A program made the translations under genes and the position numbers. From Pichia kudriavzevii (taxonomy: Eukaryota; Ascomycota; Pichiomycetes; Pichiales; Pichiaceae), in assembly GCF_003054445.1 (NCBI RefSeq), contig NC_042509.1, forward strand, positions 992,001-1,056,000: a stretch of DNA of 64,000 nucleotides, read 5' to 3'. Numbering within the stretch: the first letter of the stretch is position 1; each line of letters opens with the position of its first letter. The notes below the pieces were generated by a model. The model made no database searches. It worked only from the letters and a program-made list of their open reading frames with translations, and was not told where the DNA came from. Below are positions 39,208 to 51,643 of this stretch, piece after piece.

Positions 39208-41928
39208 ATGGATATGGATTCAGAGATTCAAGAGTTTCAAAAGCAACACACTCCATCCTTGATTGGTGATTCAGTGAGACAATCTTCTGACATCCCCACG
39301 GTGACTTCTCTCAATGAAAAAAGCGCAAGACCCCTTTATATGGGCACCGATTCTGCAGTTGATTTGGTCCCGGTGGAAGAAATCCGTGCTGAGGGTGCTT
39401 TAGTTGCTGACGAAGATGATCAGTTAAAGGATGTTCTTGATGAAAGCGGTCATGTCGTTGAAGCGGCTATCCCCGATAACATCAGGTTGAAGAGCGCAGA
39501 ACCGTCCAAATCTTCTCTCATTGATCAGGATGAATTAAACCAATATAAGAAAAACAAGCTTTCAAGTGATGAGTCCAAAGTCACCATACTGGGTGGCGAT
39601 GCAGGTACTTTCATTGCACCAGCCAGTGGCAAAGGAAGCTCTCATAAGTATCCCACCAAACAGAAGAAGGGTTCTAGTGAATCAAACAATCACGGGGAGT
39701 TAATTGAATCTGAAAACACACGAAGTGTCGACGACATTATCAATGTTGTTGGAAAGGGTGATTTTGAAAAGGCTAGTACTTTAGTTGGTGATAAAGCTGC
39801 AGAGACTCTTTCTACTCGTATTAAAGAGTTGTCCATCGATGACATGAAAAAAGCCTCGGTATCATCTATTTCTATGTCTTCCCATGAACAAGATCCCGAA
39901 TACACTGCTCCAGCTGCTATGAGGGATGGTTCTGAATCCAGATGTATGAGTGAAGCAAGGTCTTCGTCTTCCTTCAGCAGGCCACCTATTTCCAGATATA
40001 ACTCCTCATCTAGACCTAATTTGGCAAGGGGCGACTCTATTCACAGTGGTTTAAATGGAGAAAATGCCCTCACAAACACTTTTGATGAAACATCGAACTC
40101 ACTGGTTTCTGAAAGACGTCCAAGGCATGATCCAAGTAACCCAAGAGTGTCAAACCAATCTTCAATTAATTACCTACGCTCCATATCCAGATCTCGTTCT
40201 AGAGTGAGAAATGATCGTAAGGCATTAGGAGAGGAGGTCCTTGATAGTAATAGTTTGAGGGCCAGCGGTGCTTTAATTAACGACGATGAAATGTCAAATG
40301 CTCCTGATATTGACTACGCAGTCAAAACTGCATTGGATTTTGTTGAAGATACACATGCAACTAAAGGTGGTAATAAACCCTCAGGCACAGGTGACATTGT
40401 TAGAGATCTACAGCAAGGCTTGGCAGAAGTTGCAGAAGAGGAGGATGCGAGCAATCGCACGCAAGTAGATGATTTATTAGATCAACTGGCCAACTCAGCC
40501 AAGGAGTTGATGATCGGTGAAGTATCAGATAAAGAAGACATAGAGATTGGTGCTACCAAAGATGAAGTACCTGAATCTAGAGATGAAAGTGTTCATTCCA
40601 ACGGTCTCACCAAACCAGGAGTTCAGAATGACGAACAAAAAGATAAATTGGATGATTTGATGGAAACCTTGAAATCAGAGATTATTGATCTTCCAGAGTG
40701 GGAAGAGAAAGGAGAAGAAGAAACGAAGGAAGAAAAGGAAGAAAAGGAGGAAGAAGAAAAGGAGGAAAAGGAAAAAAGCAACTCAGGAGCTATAGAACAA
40801 GAAAAAGATTCAAACAGCAAAGAAACTATGACAAATGAAAGTGTGGAAGTTGCTGGTCAAAAATTAAAAGAAGAAGAAGATCTTAAGCGAGAAATAACTG
40901 CGCCAGATAGGCTAGTTGACAATATAGACGCTTTTGGTAGTCAATATGAAGCTTCAGACTTTGATATAGAGATCACTGAGCATAATACCGCCTCGGAGTC
41001 GCCTCTAGAAGAAGGAATATCCTTGGCTGAAGAGAATGCACCGAAAGAAGGATTATTGAAGCCAAAAGAAAACGAGTCAATGCATAATGAAGGTAATATA
41101 GGTGAAATAGGAAGAAGCACTGAAACTCAAGTTGAAAATGCCCACTGCGAAGAGGAGGGAACTCAAAAAGATGATGAGCATGACGAAGAGGAGGAAACTC
41201 AAAAAGATGATGAGCTTGAACAAGCAGAAAAGGTAATGTGTAATTCGAAGAGTTTGGGTGAAGATTCGGACTTTCCAGAAAGTAAAAAGAACTTGAAAAA
41301 CGATGAAGGGACAGAGGAAAACATCATTGAAGAAAAAGATGATGACAAGGAAATCGAGAGTCAAAATGAGACACCTATAGAGGTGGATACATCTAGGACT
41401 GAAACTGATAACTTCTCACAATTGCCAGTACCTGAATCAAGTGAGGACAACCAAGAAGAAAATATTGTCCAAATAAACCCTGCAGATAAAAGCAACGAAG
41501 AGACGAACACGCACCCTGACGATGAAGATGATATTGATGCATTAATTGCCGCCGCTGCTAGAGAGAAGGCAATGCAAGACTCTCATAATAATCCTATGGG
41601 CGCTGATGGCTCGGTTTACGTTCCTAAAGCTGCTAAGATGACCTTTGAAGATGAACCTGTGTACTTGCTCACATCTTTTGCAGGCGGGTTTCATGTTACG
41701 ACTCGTACCAACCGTTTAGTTACGATTTTAACTGCCAATAGGATTAAGTTTGAATATCGTGATCTAGGTACTGACGAGGAAGCAAAAAAGGTGTGGAGGC
41801 GTTATTCAGGAGGCAAGACGTTACCTGGTATAGTCAGAGGAAAAGATGATTATATTGGGAACTGGGAAGACATAGAAGAGGCCAACGAAGATTACAGAGT
41901 CAGGAGCATGATTTATGAATCCTATTGA
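39208..41928 (+). CDS. Large acidic protein with C-terminal glutaredoxin-like (SH3BGR-type) domain
   Basis: Protein of 906 residues that I cannot assign to a named yeast gene. Residues 1-815 are mostly disordered: Ser-rich to about 370, then highly acidic with Lys/Glu blocks (about 495-540) and a 36-bp tandem duplication (about 41146-41217) encoding two copies of EEE-x-TQKDDE. The last 90 residues form a compact fold: VYLLTSFAGGFHVTTRTNRLVTILTANRIKFEYRDLGTDEEAKKVW, then KTLPGIVRGKDDYIGNWEDIEEAN. This pattern (TNRL, TDEEA, LPGIV, G-E) is the SH3BGR/glutaredoxin-like domain of filamentous fungi. There is no CxxC, so redox activity is unlikely. The start ATG (MDMDSEIQEF) is clear. Confidence 0.7.
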   Translation: MDMDSEIQEFQKQHTPSLIGDSVRQSSDIPTVTSLNEKSARPLYMGTDSAVDLVPVEEIRAEGALVADEDDQLKDVLDESGHVVEAAIPDNIRLKSAEPSKSSLIDQDELNQYKKNKLSSDESKVTILGGDAGTFIAPASGKGSSHKYPTKQKKGSSESNNHGELIESENTRSVDDIINVVGKGDFEKASTLVGDKAAETLSTRIKELSIDDMKKASVSSISMSSHEQDPEYTAPAAMRDGSESRCMSEARSSSSFSRPPISRYNSSSRPNLARGDSIHSGLNGENALTNTFDETSNSLVSERRPRHDPSNPRVSNQSSINYLRSISRSRSRVRNDRKALGEEVLDSNSLRASGALINDDEMSNAPDIDYAVKTALDFVEDTHATKGGNKPSGTGDIVRDLQQGLAEVAEEEDASNRTQVDDLLDQLANSAKELMIGEVSDKEDIEIGATKDEVPESRDESVHSNGLTKPGVQNDEQKDKLDDLMETLKSEIIDLPEWEEKGEEETKEEKEEKEEEEKEEKEKSNSGAIEQEKDSNSKETMTNESVEVAGQKLKEEEDLKREITAPDRLVDNIDAFGSQYEASDFDIEITEHNTASESPLEEGISLAEENAPKEGLLKPKENESMHNEGNIGEIGRSTETQVENAHCEEEGTQKDDEHDEEEETQKDDELEQAEKVMCNSKSLGEDSDFPESKKNLKNDEGTEENIIEEKDDDKEIESQNETPIEVDTSRTETDNFSQLPVPESSEDNQEENIVQINPADKSNEETNTHPDDEDDIDALIAAAAREKAMQDSHNNPMGADGSVYVPKAAKMTFEDEPVYLLTSFAGGFHVTTRTNRLVTILTANRIKFEYRDLGTDEEAKKVWRRYSGGKTLPGIVRGKDDYIGNWEDIEEANEDYRVRSMIYESY

Positions 41929-43256
41929 AACATAAATCATTTTTTTATTTGATTTTTTTTAGTTATTAAAACATGATAGTCTTGCGTTTTACATAAACTA
42001 TGTCTTTGAGTTAAATTATTGCTTATTTCTTTTAAAAACAAGCTCCTTTAGAAGTATACGATAGTCTTAAGAATATGTACTTGATGAAGTGGTTTCTATT
42101 GAGCTCTCGTACTGCAGCTCCACAAATTTTTCAAACGAGCTCAATTTTCAGCGTATAAACTATATCTGTAGGTGTTTTTAGTGTTTAGTTTGTTTTCATT
42201 GGCGTTATGAAAGGCGGGGTGTCATGTCCTTCATTGAATAACAATATACAAGTATTCACTAGAAAGGCCTCCGTGAATTGAAATATAATTGTTATGGATA
42301 TAAAGAAACAATACCTTTTGGTTGTTATCTTAACAATGGTGGACACATTGACGATGCTAATCCTGTGAGTGGGTTTTTGCAGCAAACTTTTAAATTTAAC
42401 AATGTATGCTAAACGTAGATTTGCTTAAGTACCACTTAGTTCTTGAAACCCAAAGCTTTTGAACTTCTCAAATAATCGATAGAAAAGTTCGGTTAGAGCA
42501 GCCTGAATATATATGTTCGGAGATCAAGTTTTCATGTTTAAAGTCTTGCCGGGTAGTTAGGCTTTAATAGTAAAATCCAAGCGTTTTATATTCGACAAAT
42601 TGCTAAAATTTGATGAATACTATGTTATTCAGAACATTACTTATAGGAAATTCCAAGCAATTGCATTTGAAAATTTAAACGTTTTACTAAGGGGATCATA
42701 AATTTGAATACGTAATCGCTAATCCCAGAGAACAGGTATCGCCATGCAAAATCGATATGAACTACAAAGAAAACTAATAAGTCCCCACTACAGGCCCAAA
42801 AAAATATCTGCAATACGGTGGAAAATTTCACAAAGAAACACAGTGTCTTTGTTGAGCTTAATAAGCCTTTAATAAACAAGGAAGGGTAAGCAAAGTTTTA
42901 AATAGCTATCTCAACTTGGCATGTAATTATTTCCAACTCAAATTGTGACTACTTGAAAAGGAATTTTTCCGCCTGCTAAACCCGAAAGGGAAATAGACGT
43001 GTGGAGCAGAAACACCTTGGCTTGCATTAACCGGAAAGCATTCTTTAAACAATTAATTGAGCTGCAACTTAAGGAAGCAGTTACATGCCAAAAAATAGGT
43101 TTGGATGAGGTAGAAAATCTTCATGGTCTGATCCAAAATTAGCTATCTAATTTTTTATGAATATGAAACAATCTATTAAACTTTATATATGATTTATTTT
43201 TGCCTAATGAATAACACGCTTAACATGCGATCTGATACAAATAGCAGACTCTGCAA
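41929..43256. other. 1.3-kb gap between two convergent genes
   Basis: Unusually long for a tail-to-tail gap in this window, where others are 60-160 bp, except 31381-31955 at 575. No ATG-started frame of convincing length is present on either strand. The frames at 42185-42385 and 42637-42879 (minus) are short and unlike any family I know. There is no tRNA signal. It may hold a non-coding RNA, a decayed gene, or long 3' ends. Confidence 0.5.
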
Positions 43257-46200
43257 CTATAAAGTAAATAATCCAGTCCGTTTTTTACCAAATGGATAAA
43301 CAATAATTGTACTAAGGTATAAGCCCACGCTAATACCTAATGCAACTTGGATCATAACCATACCAAAAGATAATGAATTTGTTTGACTAGCTTCAGTCTG
43401 GTTGTCGCTATGAACAATATTATTTGCTGCCGTTATACCCGTAAAAACAGAACCCTGGGATGCAATACCACTAGGAACTTGAACAAAAATAGCTGGAAGC
43501 ATTAATGCGACAGTCATAAAAGATCCTCGTAACTTCAAATAATGATTGATCGTTTTTATACTTCTCGAGTAGATATTACTCACTAGACCGATAATAAAAC
43601 ATCCCAAAGTTGCATTCAATTCTGTGACCTCTTTGAAGTGTGTCGAAGCAAAATAAGAAACAACGTAACCACACCCAGATATTATACACATCATTGGTAA
43701 CTGAGACCAGGATGCCTGATTAGTCAATGCAATACCAATGGTAAACATCGGAACAAACAGAAATCTGTACCACGGCGAGATGTTTGTTGTACATGTTGTT
43801 GCGGAAGTAGCATTGTGGTCAATCCATCCGTATAAGGCGGCCCCAAGAGTGATACCAAATGATAACATGAGTGAATAAATAAAAGCGTAAAACATCCTAA
43901 CGCTACCTGCAACAATGTTTCTGCTTTGAAGTTCAAGAGAACCACAAAGAATAATATATCCAGGTAATATCAACGCCAAGGGGCTCTGCACTAGAGCTGC
44001 GTAGCAAAAAGTGTTACCACTATTAATCGACCCGAAAGCTCTAGCCAAGAAACTGGCAATAATACTAGACGTGACTTCAAAAACAGAAGAGTATAGTGTA
44101 TTTTTAGGACAAACAACAAACTGCAAAAAGCCAATAATACCACCAATAGCAAAACACATTGGCAAATCAATCCAAGAACCACCAAAACTCCATGGTGCAA
44201 CAGCAAGAGATGAAAGAGCATAAAATAATATACACCACCATTTATTGAACTTGGGTTTCCTTGTTAGAATTTTATCTAGCACTTGATAACCTTCAACAGC
44301 ACCCAAACGATCATGAACGACATCCTTATAGACGTCATGCACTTCGTCTAGCTTCCCAAGATCTAAACCCTGGGCACATCTGACAAGTTTCATCTCAGAA
44401 GTACGCGCATTTAGATCACCAAAGGACACCAACATACAACCCGGGAAATAGATAAACGATCCATCTATTTCAAGAACTTGCGCTGTCATTGACATGTACT
44501 CTTCAAGTCTATGGGTTGGTGCACCATAAAGCATAAACGCTTTACAAAGGGTCAATATGAACCTCTGTCTTTCTAGAACATCAGTGATATGAACAGTAAT
44601 ACGTGCCTTTGTTTCCTTGTTCACCATTTTGTTAAATCTACGTTTTTTTAAGTTGCCCAAATGTGTTTTTATTTCACTTCCTGATGTAGCTGCAGACTTT
44701 GGTTTACTACTGAAGTTTGGTAATTCAAATTTAACATCAGATTTTTTCTTTGATGAATTAGCTGGCTTCTTGGGATCCACATGGAAGAATTTCTCTTGTA
44801 AAGATGCCGTCTTTTTGTGAAACGATTTGAAGTTCTCAGTTTCTTCATCCTTGATTCTCTCCAAATCCGGCATTTCATCCAGAAAATCAACATTACCCAA
44901 AGGGTGGCCTGCAATCCCTGTCCGCTCAATCTCCTCGCCAAGATTCATATTCAAATTATTATGTTCTGGCCTTGATTCCAAGAAAAAAGACTCATGCATT
45001 GGTTTTTCATTAACCAAGGTGGAAGCATTGTCACCAGAAAGGGATGTCGCAGTGGAATTTGTACCCATTAAATGTGTATTATACAGTTGAAATAATGTTG
45101 ATTGTATTCCAGCACGTATTTTCTTTGGTTTTTCGATAACGTTTTCAGGAACATCAATACTGAATTGTTCAATGTTTTGTAGGTCATCAAATGGATCAAG
45201 AGGTAAGTGGGCACCCTCGGGAACATAGATACCACTATCGCCTGTATTATCTGTATCATTACCAGCAGCTCTATCATTATTTGAACTTTGAGAAGCATTT
45301 CTTTTTCTAGAATTCTTGAAGCTTATTTTTTTCAAATTCTCAAGAGGGCTTCTAATCATATGGTCAACTAGAACTTTGGCTTCACCTCTTATTTCTTCTT
45401 CAAAATCAGGAGGTGGATTTTCTTCATCATGTATTGTATCCCCCCTCTTGATAGTATTTTGACTGACATTCTGATGTGGTATTAGTCCACCTTGCCCCAA
45501 CAGTCCATCCATATGAAATATATTTTTGAAGAAGTTCTCACTGTTAGTATTGCCAATGCCATTGTTATCGTCATCGACCTGGAATGATCCCGTATCATCG
45601 TGAGTTTGGTAGTTTTCATCCTCATATGCACCTTCATTCTTCACGGTTGTATCATTTGCACTATCATTATCCGTGTTATCATGACCGGCTTTCTCATCGG
45701 AGAAATGGATATCAGTGCTGTCATTAAGTGTATGTTCATTAATAGGTGGACTGCTAGATAACCTTTCCATTGCGATATCGTTGACACTACTTTTTTCTTT
45801 GTTGTCTGTGCTGTCATTGGATGTGTTACTAGAATGTGTTTGTTCTGAACGTGGAACAGATTTGGAACTTAACGAAAGCCCCCTTTTACGGAAAAATGAT
45901 CGGATTCCAGATTTTGAAGGCGATTCTTGACTTTTAACAGACTCTTGGTCTCCGGAACTCTTACTGAAAAATGGATTCCTAGTATTACCATTTTCATTTT
46001 CATTTTCACTGTCAGTTTCATTTTCCGTTGAAGCATCGTCATCTGAACTACTTCCCATAGACATGACCACCTTTTTATGAACTGGTGGGTTACGTTTTCT
46101 GGATCTTAGTATTTGTTGGCCCCTAGGCACCGTTGCATCTTTGGAAAAATTGAAATCAAAATCTGCATCTATGGATGATCGCATCATCTTTACATCTTGT

Positions 46201-46772
46201 CGTTCATTCTCCAAAGATTCAGTACCTGATTCAGCACTTAAATCACCGCCAGATGTCTTCTCCTTTGGCATAGGTATATCTTTCCTCTCTCCACCAAAGG
46301 AAAACTCTGGAAGCATGGGAAAATTCATCTCTGTTTCATCATCCTCCAAAATAGTGGAAGATTCTATAAGTGATGTACTCTTGATTCGATTTTTGTTTGA
46401 TTTTTTTGAGATTCCTGATTTCAGCTTGGCTGGATTGGGTAAATTAGGTTTATTAGGAAAAGAGAATTTAGGGGACAGACTGTTAATGCCATTAAACGAG
46501 CGTGATCTTGTATGTAAATGTGGACGTAGCTCGGGTGCACTTTGTAATGATTCCAAGGATTTATTTGATGTTCCCATCAAGGGGGTTTGCCCCAGGCGTG
46601 TTAATGAAGTCGTTGAATTATCCGACGAGTTAATCTGTGTATCATTGAACTCACCAAAATCAGGGAATGTTTCCGCTACGCTGATATTGCTATGGTTCCT
46701 TCTATGCTTCTGAAAAGTTTTTTTAAGATTTGATGTTGGTTTCTTATTTTTACCACTGTCTCCTTTGAACAT
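43257..46772 (-). CDS. PRM10: Prm10-like ThrE-family membrane transporter
   Basis: Protein of 1171 residues combining a long disordered N-terminus (about 1-720; Ser, Asn, Asp, Lys-rich) with a ThrE/DUF1212 domain and ten or so membrane helices (about 725-1171). The domain starts with a cytosolic part (RFILTLCKAFMLYGAPTHRLEEYMSMTAQVLEIDGSFIYFPGCM) typical of threonine/serine exporters, then hydrophobic segments such as WWCILFYALSSLAVAPWSFGG and SPLALILPGYIILCGSLEL. S. cerevisiae Prm10 is only 383 residues, but larger relatives exist in other yeasts. Substrate is unknown in yeasts. The ATG at 46772 is used. I see no perfect pheromone-response element upstream. Confidence 0.85.
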   Translation of the reverse strand: MFKGDSGKNKKPTSNLKKTFQKHRRNHSNISVAETFPDFGEFNDTQINSSDNSTTSLTRLGQTPLMGTSNKSLESLQSAPELRPHLHTRSRSFNGINSLSPKFSFPNKPNLPNPAKLKSGISKKSNKNRIKSTSLIESSTILEDDETEMNFPMLPEFSFGGERKDIPMPKEKTSGGDLSAESGTESLENERQDVKMMRSSIDADFDFNFSKDATVPRGQQILRSRKRNPPVHKKVVMSMGSSSDDDASTENETDSENENENGNTRNPFFSKSSGDQESVKSQESPSKSGIRSFFRKRGLSLSSKSVPRSEQTHSSNTSNDSTDNKEKSSVNDIAMERLSSSPPINEHTLNDSTDIHFSDEKAGHDNTDNDSANDTTVKNEGAYEDENYQTHDDTGSFQVDDDNNGIGNTNSENFFKNIFHMDGLLGQGGLIPHQNVSQNTIKRGDTIHDEENPPPDFEEEIRGEAKVLVDHMIRSPLENLKKISFKNSRKRNASQSSNNDRAAGNDTDNTGDSGIYVPEGAHLPLDPFDDLQNIEQFSIDVPENVIEKPKKIRAGIQSTLFQLYNTHLMGTNSTATSLSGDNASTLVNEKPMHESFFLESRPEHNNLNMNLGEEIERTGIAGHPLGNVDFLDEMPDLERIKDEETENFKSFHKKTASLQEKFFHVDPKKPANSSKKKSDVKFELPNFSSKPKSAATSGSEIKTHLGNLKKRRFNKMVNKETKARITVHITDVLERQRFILTLCKAFMLYGAPTHRLEEYMSMTAQVLEIDGSFIYFPGCMLVSFGDLNARTSEMKLVRCAQGLDLGKLDEVHDVYKDVVHDRLGAVEGYQVLDKILTRKPKFNKWWCILFYALSSLAVAPWSFGGSWIDLPMCFAIGGIIGFLQFVVCPKNTLYSSVFEVTSSIIASFLARAFGSINSGNTFCYAALVQSPLALILPGYIILCGSLELQSRNIVAGSVRMFYAFIYSLMLSFGITLGAALYGWIDHNATSATTCTTNISPWYRFLFVPMFTIGIALTNQASWSQLPMMCIISGCGYVVSYFASTHFKEVTELNATLGCFIIGLVSNIYSRSIKTINHYLKLRGSFMTVALMLPAIFVQVPSGIASQGSVFTGITAANNIVHSDNQTEASQTNSLSFGMVMIQVALGISVGLYLSTIIVYPFGKKRTGLFTL

Positions 46773-48220
46773 TCTAGCTTGTTCAAAATGTCACAAGAAA
46801 AAAAAAAATCAGTGATGGAAGAAAAATAACCTTGTGTTGTAAACCGTACTATAAGGGGACAATAATCTTATGAATCAGTAAGCTCGACAAAGATGAAAAG
46901 GGGGTTAACAATGTCGGCTCGTTGGGGAAAAAGAAAGACAATCGTGAGCAAGTATACAATGTGCCAATACGTGTTTCTAAGAAAAAGAACCTCGGAAGGA
47001 TATAAATGCGGCTGTTGCTGAATGGGAATTTGGTTTGCACCTTGCCAGGCCCTTTGATTTATATCTGTTTGCTCTCTGATAGAACACTTTTGTCTCCAAA
47101 AAAATGGTTAGACTAACACACACCCTATTGTTTATCTGGGTCCCACTCAATCCTTTCAAACAAGATTTAAGTACCCCCAGGAAAATCCCCTTTGCGTGAA
47201 AACTCGGTATAAAAATAGATCAATCATACGCAACCGGTCATTATCAATCCGTGACGTCACAATATTATAGGACCTGAAAACAAAAAGAAAGGGAAAAAGG
47301 AAAAAAAAAAAAGAAACTTGTATTTTTCCGTTTTGAAGGACTTTGGCACCCCTGAGACGAAAATCGGTACACAGGCTTGTTAGGTATCATATATTAAGCC
47401 ACGGTATGTTGTATTGCATGTACGGCAGTACAAAAAATTTGAATATTTGAAAATTTTGATTTTGGGAAACTCTATATAGAAAAAGCACAAATATGGGGAT
47501 AACTATATATAGAAAAATAGGTTAGATAAAAAAAAAGTTGAAGTTTTTCATTTGGTCAACAAAATCAGCCCAACAGAGTAGAATAATAATGTGAGTCTAA
47601 AAGAAAGGGAAAGAAAAAAAAATAAAACTAGAACAGGACGATGTACTTAGGTAGAAAAGATCCAATTGTAACACAACACAGATGGGTTAACAAATATGAT
47701 TAGAAAAAATATTAGGTGAAAAGAAAAACAATGGTAATGGTAGTAATAATAAAAATAATATAAGTCACATGATAGTATGCAAATTGTAAAACCGTTTTTC
47801 CTTTCAAAACAGTGATGTTGATTAATTTATAATTGTATTATGTTCGGAATCTGCTGTTGAATGTATGATATATGTAGGGAAAAATCAATTGAAAATATAA
47901 AAGTTAATGATTAATGATAGGTGAATTGTATTCTAACCAATGGAAATATATCAAACTTTTCATCCTAAAATTTAAAGCATCGAAAAAATGTTCCATGATA
48001 GATGATGAAAATGAAGATGAGGAAAACAAAAAAATTGCAGTTGAGATAGAATGGGTAGGTTTTGATGACAATGAAGAAAAAAAGAACAAGGGTGATGAAT
48101 GGCAAAAAAAAAAACAACTTCTTCTAAAGAGAATTTTCCAATGGTAATGAAGATAAAAAAATAAATGTGATAACATCAGAAAAAAAAAGATAAGATATCT
48201 GATCAGATTAGAACAATACC
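46773..48220. other. 1.45-kb intergenic region: PRM10-like promoter and DED1 3' flank
   Basis: Both flanking genes are on the minus strand. TGACGTCA, a CRE/ATF palindrome (Sko1/Aca1-type), lies at 47252-47259 inside GTGACGTCAC. Repeated TATATAGAAAAA words occur at 47474-47520. The sequence is A-rich from 47280 to 48190. A 77-codon frame at about 47914-48147 (plus) is Lys/Glu-rich and probably chance. No gene is supported. Confidence 0.5.
47252..47259. promoter_or_regulatory. CRE-type palindrome TGACGTCA
   Basis: The 10-bp palindrome GTGACGTCAC contains the full ATF/CREB site, about 480 bp upstream of the PRM10-like start. In S. cerevisiae Sko1 and Aca1/Cst6 bind this site. The link to the gene is positional only. 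Confidence 0.45.
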
Positions 48221-50476
<2,256 letters not shown>

Positions 50477-51643
50477 TTAGTTTTCCAAGTCCTTCTTCAA
50501 GGTACCCAAGAAAGCGTGCTTTTCAGCAGGAGTTTGGAATCTACCCTTACCGAACTTAGAAGCAGTGTCGATCCACTTCAAGTTAACTTGTTCTAAAGCT
50601 CTTCTGTCGGTTGGACCGTACAAGGACTTTCTCAAAGTGATGACTCTCTTGACTGGACCTGGAATGGAACCCTTCAATAAGACAAAGTCGTTCTTGACTT
50701 CACCGTATCTGACGAAACCACCCATTGGGGTGATGGTCTTCTTGGTTCTGTCGAAATCAGTAGCACCAGAAGCTTCGTCACCAGCCTTACCAACTCTGTA
50801 AACCTTGTGATTGATAGAAGTTCTGTGGTGGTAACCTCTTTGACCTGCTCTAGCAACAGACCAAGAGACGTGAGCTGGATGCCAAGCACCAATACAAGCA
50901 ACCTTTCTGGAACCTCTGTGAGTCTTTCTTGGTAACTTCTTGGTACCCCATCTGTGGGTAACACCTTCGAAACCATGACCCTTGGTAACAGCAATTGCAT
51001 CAATCATTTCGTTTTGTTCAAAAACGGAATCAACAGAAACAGTCTTTTCGAAATGTTCCTTAGCCCATTGGACCTTGTCAGCAATAGAACCACCGTTCAA
51101 CTGGATTTCAGCTAAATGCGCCTTCTTTTGAGCTAATGGAGTCTTTCTGACTTGGGTGTGGACCAAGACTCTGACAACAGAACAGTACTTGGTGATTCTA
51201 GCTAGTTCAGTGTCAATTTCACCAGCCTTGGAGTACTTTTGAGAGTACTTTTGGAAAGCTCTCTTCTTGGACTTGTACCAGTTCTTGTAGAATCTTCTCT
51301 TGACTTCTTCAGACAAGTGTTCAGCCCAGACGGTAGTTAAGGATCTCAAACCTCTTGGGGTTTCAACGTAACCGACAACACCGACAACAACTAATTCAGG
51401 AGTATCAACAACAGTTGCAGCTTCAACAACTTCTCTCTTGTGCATCTTGGAACCTGGTCTGTCCAAGTCTCTGACAATGGTGGTCATACCAGCCTTGTAA
51501 CCTAAGAAAGCGGTCAAAGCAACTGGCTTGGATTTGTCATCCTTAGGGAAGGACTTACATCTACCTCTTTGCTTTGCAGCTCTCTTTCTTGGGAGGAAAC
51601 CTAGGGAACCGTGTCTTGGCTCTTCGTACTTTCTGTGAGACAT
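50477..51643 (-). CDS. RPL3: 60S ribosomal protein L3 (uL3)
   Basis: Large-subunit protein near the peptidyl-transferase centre, 388 residues (S. cerevisiae 387). It begins [28 protein letters not shown] and contains the conserved tip ([27 protein letters not shown]) and the W-finger loop ([15 protein letters not shown]) with the methylated His in it. The C-terminus LKKDLEN is typical. The ATG at 51643 is the family start; the frame is open 49 codons further upstream without ATG. A TACTAAC sequence lies just upstream of the ATG, but I find no matching 5' splice site. Strong codon bias. Confidence 0.97.
   Translation of the reverse strand: MSHRKYEEPRHGSLGFLPRKRAAKQRGRCKSFPKDDKSKPVALTAFLGYKAGMTTIVRDLDRPGSKMHKREVVEAATVVDTPELVVVGVVGYVETPRGLRSLTTVWAEHLSEEVKRRFYKNWYKSKKRAFQKYSQKYSKAGEIDTELARITKYCSVVRVLVHTQVRKTPLAQKKAHLAEIQLNGGSIADKVQWAKEHFEKTVSVDSVFEQNEMIDAIAVTKGHGFEGVTHRWGTKKLPRKTHRGSRKVACIGAWHPAHVSWSVARAGQRGYHHRTSINHKVYRVGKAGDEASGATDFDRTKKTITPMGGFVRYGEVKNDFVLLKGSIPGPVKRVITLRKSLYGPTDRRALEQVNLKWIDTASKFGKGRFQTPAEKHAFLGTLKKDLEN

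Noticed and set aside
47914-48147. 77-codon frame in the DED1 3' flank
   Set aside because: Lys/Glu-rich product of A-rich DNA, no family match, poor context.
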